Assembly (NCBI GenBank): GCA_033557675.1
Contig: JAWQRM010000211.1
Span: 1 to 26,499 of the forward strand
Source: Coptodactyla brooksi
Taxonomy: Eukaryota; Arthropoda; Insecta; Coleoptera; Scarabaeidae
Direction of reading: 5' to 3'
DNA length: 26,499 bases
Part shown: one piece after another, positions 18,607-26,499 of the stretch
Layout of the letters: each line of letters starts with the position of its first letter
Numbering within the stretch: the first letter of the stretch is position 1
Made by a program: the position numbers and the translations under genes
Notes under the pieces: generated by a model
What the model saw: only the letters and a program-made list of their open reading frames with translations
Databases searched by the model: none
What the model was told of the DNA's origin: nothing

Positions 18607-18945
18607 ATGGAGTTTGCATTAAATTTTGCTTTAAGAACAAAATGAAGTGTTGGAAATGTTGAACGTTGCTTTTGGTGAATCTACGAAAATGTCGAAAAAC
18701 TGCAGAAAATAATTATGGACAATCGTTGAATTTCTATCGAAATTACTGAATTGCGACTAAAAGCAATTATTATTATCATTAATAATTTATTAAAATAAAT
18801 TCTTAATAATAATAATTGCTCAAGAGATTCCGAATAAAGTCAACAACAATTCGCAACTGCTTAAATGGGATTATCTCATGGTGTAAAACGCTTCCTTGCA
18901 CGACATGGTACATCGGTTGCCTTTAGATACATAGAATATACTGAG
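18607..18945 (+). pseudogene. Mariner transposase remnant, internally deleted
   Basis: Three pieces of one transposase appear in order. From 18607: MEFALNFALRTK and, in another frame, AFGESTKMSKN (18668 on), the first HTH box. Then ENVEKLQKIIMDNR, a stop and ISIEITELRLKAI (about 18687-18765), the second HTH, where intact proteins have a run like NRRITIRELAE. After an A+T-rich palindrome come VKRFLARHGTSVA and EYTE (18882-18945), which match the step before the last catalytic Asp (R-x-F-L-A-x-H-G-T...PYSPDLAP), with the PYSP part lost. The linker and the first two catalytic Asp residues are deleted. It is on the opposite strand to the mariner fragment at 16268-16432. Confidence 0.65.
18762..18820. 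repeat. Large near-perfect A+T palindrome (about 28-bp arms)
   Basis: AGCAATTATTATTAT at the left edge and ATAATAATAATTGCT at the right edge are exactly complementary, and the inner parts pair as well except for a 3-nt bulge. It sits between two pieces of the mariner remnant, at the deletion point. Confidence 0.85.
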
Positions 18946-20284
18946 TTCAAAATAACATGTTGGGTTGGTATGTACAAGTTCTTGTATTTATATTGAATAA
19001 CTTTCAATGTGTTTTCAATATTAGAAATTTTACTTTAAATGATCAGACTTCTATTAGCTTTAAAATGTGGACATTTGTAAATTAATATTTTTTCTTTGAT
19101 AATTTGCTAAAGGAAGCTTCTTTTCAAATTGATCTTTTAGTTTTACTGGAAATGTAAAGTAAACGGATAGAAATGGAGTTTTAGGTTAACTGAGTCAGAG
19201 AGTATAATGATGAAGTGTACCCTGATCCTGCTGACTAGTCTACCCAATTGTGAGTTTCGAACCATTGTAGGTTTGGAAATAACTGCTCAACTGATCTCTA
19301 CCCTATCCCGATGATACTGACATGGTCAACGAAACGCTGAGCAGTTAATTTCCTGTCAAGTGGTTAAGTGGTGTTGGTTAAGTGGTACCGATTGCTAAAT
19401 TTTAGTGCGTTAAAGTTCACCGAACCCGACCACTATATTCAGGTAGATTAAGAATAACATAGTACAATATATCACACGAATCGTTACATTAATTACATAT
19501 ATGATTCCATCACTTTTCTTCAATAGTAAAATGAAGTTTATTAAAACATTATATTAATTTCAATATAAATTTGCAAATAGTATTTACACTATTAAATGTA
19601 TTAAAATGAATGCTTGTTTATATACAATAAGTGCTTTAGTGTAAGTAATTTGCATTAATTTGTGTATATATGTAAGTTAATGGAACCGGTACCTTCTAGC
19701 AATGTAATAATTCAATAATATATTGCTAGATTTTGATTCTTTCATCTTAACAAATAAATAATCTGGTTACATTTAATTGTCAATATTTTATGCCACTCCA
19801 AGGAAACTTGATGATGTAACTAATCATAAAGATACCTATCAGAATATCCTTCTTACAACTCCTTATAGGAAAGAGCATTCTTATAAAGAGAATGCAAGAG
19901 ACAATATATTTCATTACGAACGAGTTTTTTCCGTGCAATGATCCTAATCATTCTTTCTATGTTTGATGTGTTTCAGTACAATCATGTTGTAACACGGTTT
20001 CACTCAAACCATATTAACTTTCACTACTTGGTTTACTTCTTGCAACTTTAAGATGTAGCATTGAGAGAAAATAATTGCTGCTTTAAGAGAATCATTTTCG
20101 AACAACAACAATTCCTATGAATAATTACTATATGCTCAAATGTCATAATTAATTACTACAATTTTGACAATTGACGAATATTGACATTTCATTATAAGAC
20201 ACTTTTACGCATACTCAATTTATTATTTGGTAAAAGAAGATTCTGCGACGTACGTAAAACAATTATTTATTATAATTATTTCAG
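18946..20284. other. No gene recognised; likely intron or 5' flank of the GPCR exon
   Basis: No coding exon with a family motif was found on the plus strand upstream of 20285. A 9-bp hairpin TCTAGCAAT / ATTGCTAGA lies at 19695-19703 and 19722-19730, and an inverted pair around AACTGCTCA and TGAGCAGTT at about 19279-19350. The preceding GPCR exon (TM1 and most of TM2) must lie further left or outside the window. Confidence 0.45.
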
Positions 20285-20433
20285 GTAACGTTCATAATGA
20301 TGCCATTGGAGATTGGATGGTCATGGACCGTATCGTGGAACGCAGGAGACTTAATGTGCCGGATCATGATGTTCTTCAGGATGTTTGGGCTGTGTTTATC
20401 CAGTTTTGTGCTGGTGTGCATCAGCTTGGATCG
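20285..20433 (+). CDS. AKHR: Internal exon of an AKH-receptor-like GPCR (end of TM2, ECL1, TM3, start of DRY)
   Basis: A 149-bp exon lies between TTATTTCAG (ending 20284) and GTAAGT (from 20434). In frame from 20285 it reads VTFIMMPLEIGWSWTVSW, then NAGDLMCRIMMFFRMFGLCL and SSFVLVCISLD, with a split Arg codon (CG at the donor). This is the end of TM2, the first extracellular loop with its Trp, the conserved disulfide Cys at the top of TM3 (DLMC) and TM3 down to the D-R of the DRY box. PLEI...W, CRIM.FFR.FGL.LSSFVLVCIS.D is the pattern of insect AKH receptors and the related ACP receptors; corazonin receptors differ here. The receptor sits in the plasma membrane, couples to G proteins and, in fat body, drives lipid and sugar mobilisation. 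A split inside DRY is a common GPCR intron position. No decay is seen. The other exons are not in the window. AKHR versus ACPR is not resolved. Confidence 0.85.
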
Positions 20434-22349
20434 GTAAGTAACGATTTCATTTTTACTAAAATAGCCGGAAAACAAATTGAAATTCGGAAAAAAGATTCGA
20501 TAAGATTGAAAAAAGTTATGATGCAAAAACCAAAAAACAATATATTTTTGGCCAGTGCTGTACTTATTTCAAATTGTTTTCCAAATGTTTTTTTCTTTTA
20601 TATCCAAGAATTTGCAGAAAGCGGTGAATTACGATTTTATGACAGTGCTCACTCAAAATCAAGGCAAATTATAATTAGAGATGCAGTCCCACGTGTTAGT
20701 CGAATTTGCATGTAACAACCGTATGCTACCCTCGCGAGTAAACACGTGGTCGATGAGATTGCACATTCTACCCTAAACCGTCTCCAAATTGTGTAAATAT
20801 TGCCCAATGATTGAATATGAAAATCATGTTAGCGTTTAGCGACTAAATTCTCTAATGGTTTACGCTATAATTATTCCAATTTATGTCGAGTATAATTAAG
20901 GCTGAAGTAAAACGAGTTTCCACCCTTTTAATCGGTTTATAGAATTAATGGTAGAAGATGTTGATGAGAGGATCCAATCACTCCTAACTCAAAGTGAGAG
21001 CAAATATAGTTTTTAGCTTATTAGTAGTTTACGGATCCGAGTACTTTATTCGAGAAGTCCCTTTATTCTATCCCGTGATTTTACTTTTAAATATCATCGC
21101 TACTATTAAAAAATAGGATGCTGGGTCAAAAATATAAGCGTGTCATTTATAAAAGCAAAAATTTGAGCGGGAACTTACACAAGGTTTGTATCGTTATTGT
21201 TTTAAATGGTTAGTACTATAGGTTAAATATACACAATTGATTAATAAAAGCAAAGTTGTCAATTCTTTCAAAAATAGCATGATTTGAAAGAAGCTCAAAA
21301 TAAACGTTTGTAATTATAGAATCAACATTTATTTATTACATTGGAATGTGTTAGTACAAATAAATGTCAAATGGTACTACCACATACAGAGGAGGGGAAA
21401 AAAGGACACTAAGAATAATAATAGAACGGAAATCGATTCAAAGTAGATTGAGAGCAAGATTTATGAGTAAATATTTGTATTTTGTCAATTTCAAGGGATT
21501 GCGCACATTTAAATGTACACTTAAATGTTATAGTTTCAATTTAGAGGACATTGTATAATAAGAATAAACTAGTAGTACATGAATGAATGCCTACAGAAAA
21601 CTCGACAATCGATTTATAAGATTACTTTTTTCTTATTGCTATTATTCTATTAATTGTTTGAATTAATAGATGATAAGAACAGAAAATTACTGATATATTA
21701 TCAGTTAACTAATAAGAGAGTACATTTATAGTATACAGTAACCCTGAGAGTCTTTAAAAATAGCATAAGCTGAAACTAGTCAGAAAAGAAGTGAAAACGT
21801 GCTTATCAAATAATATTAAACTCATAATGCATTATACTTTTGCCTATGTCTGTACATTGCAAATATTCACGAACTGTTTGTTCTCGGTTCACATGGAAAA
21901 TGAAACTGTTTTTCTTACCATTTCGTCGGAATAAAAAGCGGAAACCAACACAGCTGCAGTCGTCCTTTTTTGGTTTCATAACTAGAGTTTCAATCCCGAA
22001 TTTCATGAATTATATTGTTTCTTTATTATTTTTTAGAACATCGCGGCTCGCAGCGAATACCGCAGTAACCGTTTTCGTTTTGTTTTAGTTTTGTTCCTAG
22101 AGCTAGTTGTTCACCGGTGCAAAAACGTAATATTAAAACAAGTTTGTTACTGCCATTTGCAATTGCCGAGCTGAATTATTCATCAGCTATTCCTACTATT
22201 TAAAATTGTGTAAATAATTTTAAAATATATCGGAAGCTGTTGTGAGTCAATCCACACTTTTTCTTATGTTTCATAATGTGCTTAACAAAGATTTTCAATT
22301 CAAGTTTATGCTCTTAATCCAAGATCGCTTTTTACATACCTAGAGCATA
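20434..22349. other. Probable intron of the GPCR gene; no further exon seen
   Basis: The sequence after the GTAAGT donor is A+T-rich and shows no plus-strand exon with TM4-TM7 features. The 162-codon ATG frame across 20227-20715 reads the exon in a different frame and runs on into this stretch, so it is not a gene. The frames near 21364-21558 (+) and 21806-22088 (both strands) lack motifs. A 7-bp hairpin ACTGATA/TATCAGT lies near 21690. Confidence 0.45.
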
Positions 22350-22610
22350 CAGGTTGTCTGAAAAGTCTGGAAACGGTCAAATATCTTGAAAACGGATGGC
22401 GGGATCTTCTTGAAATTTGGGACACTGGTAAGGCTAATTTTATCCTATCTTCAGTAATTTGTTTGATTCTGTGCGTTCATTTGGTTTTGAGATACAAACC
22501 CAACTTGATTTTTTTAACATTAAATTGACATTAGCCTTACGAAATTACAAGAAGATTCCACAATGCAATTTCAAGATATTTGACCGTTTCCAGACTTTCT
22601 AGATACCGCG
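22350..22610. mobile_element. 261-bp TA-flanked MITE with long inverted ends
   Basis: The left end (22350 on) and the reverse complement of the right end share AAAGTCTGGAAACGGTCAAA and TATCTTGAAA exactly, then continue with weaker similarity through ATCTTCTTG and TAAGGCTAAT, about 90 bp per arm. TA lies on each side (22348-22349 and 22611-22612). No coding capacity. It is a non-autonomous Tc1/mariner-like element inferred from the TA flanks and foldback structure. Confidence 0.75.
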
Positions 22611-22997
22611 TATAGTAGAGTGCCCCAAAGGTATGGAATAATGGTTCTACAGCCTTAACCAGACTTTATATTAAAAATGTTTCAAACAAAAGTTGGTTAG
22701 CAGAATCATGCACATGTTTTCACTTAGTGCAAACGATTTTGTGATGACGTCATGTTGAGTGATGACGTTGTCGACCGTTTTTAACAGAATACTCTCTATA
22801 TTGTTGGTTTCTTGGATAAGATCTTTGAAAGCTATATGAGCATTTAAGGTAATAAAGTTGATAATTTTGGAGATTTATTGTAGTAAGTTGAGCTTTTACT
22901 ACAATAAGTAAATTTAAAGAATTCCGTGGAAATTGATACATTAATGGTTTAAAAAAGTGTAATAACATTTTAAACTACAAAACACAACAACTCAAAT

Positions 22998-23051
22998 TTA
23001 ACATAACAGATGTTCGAAATGTTGTCCGTTAGCAGCGAGGTAATGTCCATT
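22998..23051 (-). pseudogene. C-terminal tail of a mariner-like transposase (inverted relative to its N-terminus)
   Basis: The minus strand from 23051 reads NGHYLAANGQHFEHLLC and then TAA (22998-23000). Many insect mariner-like proteins end with a C-x-x-x-N-G-x-H-F-E-H-L tail, which this matches. Only 17 residues remain, followed toward the left TIR by a plausible 3' untranslated stretch. It is short, so the call leans on the motif and its position inside the element. Confidence 0.6.
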
Positions 23052-23169
23052 GGGTTTTTTATTAAAAAAATCTAGAGTGCTATGGAATAGATAAGTAAAC
23101 AAAGTAGTATTGCTATTGTAAGTGATAAATAAACTGTTAAAAATTTGTGAAAATATTTGTTAGTGTAAG

Positions 23170-23609
23170 ATGGTGCACTTAACAGAAAAAGAAAGAATTA
23201 TTATTTTAATGATGGTTGGTTATGGAGATCGTAGGAGAACATAACAGGTAGTGTGTACTCTTTTAAATGACATCTACCCAAATCGAGAGTCAGTCGGTTG
23301 TCAGCAAAGCCTTAAAGCGTTTCAGTGAAACAGATCATGTTAGAGATGTTCCTAAAGTTGGTGGATCTACAGTCGCATCAAACGTTGATAGAAAACTAGA
23401 CGTGCTATTAGAAGTTGTGGCAAATCAACATATTTCACCTCGTCGGCTAGCTTCAAACCACGGTGTAAGTAAAAGTTCTATCGCATTTGGCAAAAAAAGG
23501 AAAATCAACATCCTTATAAACTTATTTTGGTACAAGGGTTATACGAAGATGACTTTGACAGATATGTTGAATTTTATGAGCAGATGAGTGAACGTTGTAA
23601 CAATGACTC
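23170..23609 (+). pseudogene. Mariner-like transposase N-terminal half (HTH domains), truncated
   Basis: ATG at 23170: MVHLTEKERIIILMMVGYGD, then RRRT and a stop (23242-23244), continuing QVVCTLLNDIYPNRES. After a frameshift near 23285: VVSKALKRFSETDHVRDVPK, then VGGSTVASNVDRKLDVLLEV and HISPRRLASNHGVSKSSI, and after another shift near 23490: KENQHPYKLILVQGLYEDDF and DRYVEFYEQMSERC. These are the paired HTH domains and the linker (H-P-Y-K...L-x-E-D-D-F-D-R-R-x-x-F) that precede the first catalytic Asp in this family. Similarity ends near 23609, about 30 bp before the right TIR, so the catalytic domain is absent. One stop and two or more frameshifts make it non-functional. Confidence 0.85.
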
Positions 23610-23803
23610 AAAGAACAAAAAATATATAGTGTTCTATTAAAAAAAAGGTCGACGTCATCACTTAAAATGACTTCATCACAAATTCTTTTGTAGTATGTAA
23701 AAACATGCGCATTATTGTGCTAAGCAACCTTTGTTTGAAACATTTTTTAATATAAAGTCTGGTTAAGGCAGCAAAACCATTATTCTATACCTTTGGGGCA
23801 CTG

Positions 23804-24736
23804 TATATTTATAAGCAACTGAAAACGAAATACTTTCTTATGCCCATATTGGTGGATTTAACTGGGGGCGCTTTCCATCAGATTTTTTTTCATAATTATG
23901 TACAAAAAATCATATCTCGCTATACAAAGTACGTACTTTAATGTTTTTATTTAACGAAATTGTGAAAGTGTTAGCCGGTGGGACAACGAAATAAAGCGTA
24001 AGAAAACGAGCATAAGGATTACGAGTAAGAAAATATGGTTATTGTTATTTATATTCGATAACGTTTGAGGACTTCAATTTTGGTTGTTACTTCTGAAGTT
24101 ATTCGTTTGTAAACCTGAGATAGACAGTGATATCTATTATTCAAGTAATGACATCTTTTGTTTCATCAGTTAATAATAATTCAAAATTAAAAAGTAGTAG
24201 TTTTGTATAAGAGCCCCAAAAGAGAAAACATAAAATACACGACTGTCTTAAATACGTAACAATGCGACACAATTGAAATTTAACGATCTGAAAGTTTAAG
24301 CAAAACAAAGGACTTTTGTTAGAAGTTTTAGATCGAGTTTGGGAGTTGGGGTGATTGTTTTAGATTTTTGTGCCTACGCCTGGTTCCCAGGACATGATTC
24401 TTCTTGGCAGAAGGCTTTCAAGTGGAGGAGTATTGTGCACTTTTAAGACAATACTTTTTTATTCGCTTGCAAGGGACTTCTGTTTATTCGTCTCATGGGT
24501 GAAAATCCTGCCATTTTAATTTTTTGAAAATCCTACCATGTTAATCACGATTTGACCGCACAGCGTTCTTACATTTTGTAGGAAGTGTATTGTAATTTAG
24601 CATATCAACCTTTCACTATTTTCAATCCTAATTTTCAGGAAGTTGCGTGATATATTGTTTATTTACTTAATTGAAAATCTTTTAGACAACAACTTGGTAG
24701 CAGGTTAGGGATCTATTACAACATATTTCCGAAGGG
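23804..24736. other. No gene recognised; one short tandem repeat
   Basis: No motif-bearing frame was found. TGAAAATCCTGCCATTTTAA (24500-24519) recurs as TGAAAATCCTACCATGTTAA (24525-24544), 18 of 20 identical. A plus-strand stretch at about 24218-24260 (KRKHKIHDCLKYV) faintly recalls the start of ZBED-type hAT proteins and might be the lost N-terminus of the hAT remnant that follows, but it is too short to call. Confidence 0.4.
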
Positions 24737-25037
24737 CTCTCAGCTGCCGAAGAAGAAATCTTCATAGACAATTTAGTAAGAAATCACACTTTGAATTTTG
24801 GACAGGAGTGAATGGTGAGTTTTCTACACTGAAAAAAACAGCATTTTGTGCACTATTACCATTTTCAACATTCTACCTTTGCGAAACCGGATTTTCTGCG
24901 GTGACTGCTTTGAAAACAAAATATACATCTTAGCTAAATATAGAAAAAGAACTCAGAGGCTCTATTTCTATTATTAAACTTTCCTTCGAAAACCTTGGCA
25001 CTGCAAGACAGGCCCAAGGGTCACTAATAATCAGTAA
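24737..25037 (+). pseudogene. hAT transposase C-terminus (ZBED5-type, dimerisation region)
   Basis: The plus strand reads LSAAEEEIFIDNLVRNHTLN from 24737 and, after a frameshift near 24795, FWTGVNGEFSTLKKTAFCAL, then LPFSTFYLCETGFSAVTALK, TKYTS, a stop, LNIEKELRGSISII and FENLGTARQAQGS. LPF.TTYLCE.GFSALT..KTKYR..L..E.DLR is the hallmark of the hAT dimerisation domain in ZBED5/ZBED8-like proteins, where F-W, the L-C-E-x-x-F-S box and the final alpha-helix are conserved. The usual Arg-rich turn after KTKY is replaced by a stop. The zinc-finger N-terminus and catalytic residues are not recognisable upstream. No terminal repeats were found. Confidence 0.85.
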
Positions 25038-26246
25038 ACTTGTTTTTCATTTAGTATTGATACGTTAATTATTAAATACATTGTGCAGTACTGATACAAT
25101 CCTATTTATAAGTATATCAATGTACGTGTGTAGTTTATAACTTATTATATCAGAATGTATTTTATTTTGCTTACTTTTCAGTAATATATTAATCAACGTT
25201 TTAAATAATATTTCCTTTTCAATATTTTCGTATGCTTACACCTTCACATTAGTGTTATCTCCTACCCCACAAATTGAGAATTGATGGTGTAATTCTTTAT
25301 GATCAATAAATAAATTATAAGTATTATTGAAATTATACAACTCTACTAATGGAGCTAATTACTAAGCACAGCAAAAATTATCCTGGATTGCACGGATTTC
25401 GCTGCAATTTGGTACAGCGATAGAATAGACAAAAATAAGGTTTAATAAGGTTTTGAGGGAAAAAGTATTTATTTGCTTGTATATTGAAAACGAAAATTGT
25501 TATTGAAATGTGGTAAATGCAAACTGATATTCATTGCTGAAGAGCTTTCTATCGATATATCACACATATACCAAAAAGTTAAAAGGGATAAACTATCCCT
25601 AGTTCTTTGGAATAATTTAAAAACTACCCTATCGATTTTGGCGGTGTTAAGTATACATATAATATGTTTAAAAGTATTAGTTACGTGTTTTCTCCTATTC
25701 TCCACAGACAACTCCCGTGAAGCTACGAGGGATATTATACACCCTCTTTTCGTAAGAATAACTCGATAAAATTGTTAGGTATTTAGAAAATGCTTTGAAG
25801 AAAAACCGTAAATTAGTCATACAATAAGATGTGGTAAAATAAGGCATTTACGACATTTAGGGGTGGTTGAGGTTAACTGCCTTAATAAAAACTTTTTCTT
25901 TCGCGGGTGCTACCTGCTGATTTTGATGAAATTTAGCACAATGTTTGTTTTCGGTGTGACGTTTAAGGGTTAGAAATTAGGGGTAGAAAGTATACTTTCG
26001 CCAATATCTCGAAAACGAAAACTGTTGTCGACAAATTTTAAGTGTTTCATATCCCCAAAAATGTCACCTATTGGCGTCTCCACTTATAAACCGTGCATAT
26101 TTAAAAACATTGATAAATCGAGAAGACAGTTGGATGCGTTAGAGGTTGTAATTTTAAAATATTCTCCCACTGATGCAAATTGATATCATATTGGTAAAGA
26201 ATAACTTGATCAGAGAATCTTCTAATAAAATTCGTCTATTGTTGCA
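25038..26246. other. No gene recognised; probable 5' flank of the next transposon
   Basis: A 90-codon frame at 25497-25769 (+) and an overlapping minus frame lack motifs. The part from about 25860 to 26246 includes TATCTCGAAAACGAAAACTG and other sequence of the kind seen in the untranslated ends of DNA transposons, and may belong to the element whose transposase begins at 26247. I cannot place its terminal repeat. Confidence 0.35.
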
Positions 26247-26499
26247 ATGGTTCAATTTACATATGCGGAGTACGCCGATATGCATTTATGTTAAGGCGAA
26301 GCTCGTCGAAATTCTCGTGAAGCTAGTCGAATTTACCAGCAGAGATATCCTTTGAGGCATATTCCATCTCATCCAACATTTCAAAAAGTCGACCGTAGGT
26401 TAAGAGAAACAGGGTGCTTTAAGCTGCCAAAATCTGACAGTGGCAGACTTCGTAGAGTCCGTAAGCTAAGTACGGTAGACATTATTGTGCAAACTGTAG
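26247..26499 (+). pseudogene. DUF4817-type transposase N-terminus, running off the window
   Basis: ATG at 26247: MVQFTYAEYADMHLC, a stop (26292-26294) where related proteins have YGEA, then GEARRNSREASRIYQQRYPL and RHIPSHPTFQKVDRRLRETG, CFKLPKSDSGRLRRVRKLS and VDIIVQTV at the edge. The YGEARxNxREAxRxYxxRYPxRxxPSHxTFxxxxxRLRETG pattern is the DUF4817 helix-turn-helix domain at the start of transposases found in many copies in insect genomes. The remaining frame is open to position 26499, so only one disabling change is visible. The DDE domain would lie beyond the window. Confidence 0.85.

Larger units (their letters stand above)
22618..23803. mobile_element. Rearranged Tc1/mariner-like element, 1,186 bp, long TIRs
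   Basis: Terminal inverted repeats at 22618-22784 and 23641-23803 (about 165 bp, roughly 85% identical by eye) begin AGTGCCCCAAAGGTAT and are flanked by TA (22616-22617 and 23804-23805). The interior carries a transposase N-terminal half on the plus strand and, left of it, the last codons of a transposase on the minus strand. The catalytic DDE domain is gone. The two coding pieces point away from a junction near 23052, so the element arose by joining an inverted 3' end to a truncated 5' end. Both TIRs are kept, so such a structure could still have been mobilised in trans. Confidence 0.8.

Noticed and set aside
20227..20715. 162-codon plus-strand ORF, the longest in the window
   Set aside because: It reads the GPCR exon in the wrong frame and continues through the splice donor into intron; no domain in its own frame.
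25497..25769. 90-codon ORF ending NSREATRDI, similar to NSREASRIY of the DUF4817 transposase at 26.3 kb
   Set aside because: The likeness is limited to six or seven residues with nothing before or after; most likely chance.
1..26499. CRISPR array, bacterial operon, prophage or defence system
   Set aside because: No regularly spaced repeats, no ribosome-binding-site-led gene clusters and no bacterial protein families; the sequence is eukaryotic.

Overview
The window looks like nuclear DNA of an insect. It is strongly A+T-rich and has no bacterial-style packing of genes. It is full of decayed eukaryotic transposons of types common in insects, and it holds one spliced exon with proper splice sites. 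That exon (20285-20433, +) encodes part of a rhodopsin-class GPCR that I read as the adipokinetic hormone receptor (AKHR) or its close relative the ACP receptor. The rest is best read as intergenic or intronic DNA crowded with dead mobile elements. I cannot name the species; an insect is well supported, an order is not.

Layout, left to right. 0.35-1.2 kb: the 3' end of an RTE-like non-LTR reverse transcriptase (+), then a Tigger/pogo DDE transposase fragment (-). 3.1-3.9 kb: a two-copy 138-bp tandem repeat and a non-LTR endonuclease fragment (-). 4.25-6.69 kb: a TA-flanked DNA transposon with roughly 0.5-kb inverted arms; it holds only the N-terminal part of its transposase, and a short non-LTR piece flanked by a perfect 16-bp target duplication sits in its right arm. 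8.5-11.3 kb: a Penelope-like element (PLE) with about 0.7-kb inverted arms around a decayed RT-end plus GIY-YIG region. 11.8-12.35 kb: a second, different PLE tail in the same orientation. 13.0-13.4 kb: a possible LTR-retrotransposon 5' end (-). 15.8-18.95 kb: a 214-bp TA-flanked MITE and two mariner remnants in opposite orientations. 20.3 kb: the GPCR exon. 22.35-23.80 kb: a MITE directly abutting an internally rearranged mariner-like element whose N-terminal half and C-terminal tail are in opposite orientations. 24.7-25.0 kb: a ZBED-type hAT transposase C-terminus. 26.25 kb to the edge: the N-terminus of a DUF4817-type transposase.

Nothing here works as an operon or pathway. The only likely functional coding sequence is the GPCR exon. 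Every transposon ORF carries stops, frameshifts or deletions. Most long ATG-initiated ORFs are chance frames, including the 162-codon ORF over the GPCR exon, which reads the exon in the wrong frame and runs on into the intron. The features most worth a second look are the foldback PLE with a 39-codon ORF in one arm and hammerhead-like motifs in the arms, the head-swapped mariner derivative, and an unexplained coding-like stretch at 11.4-11.65 kb.
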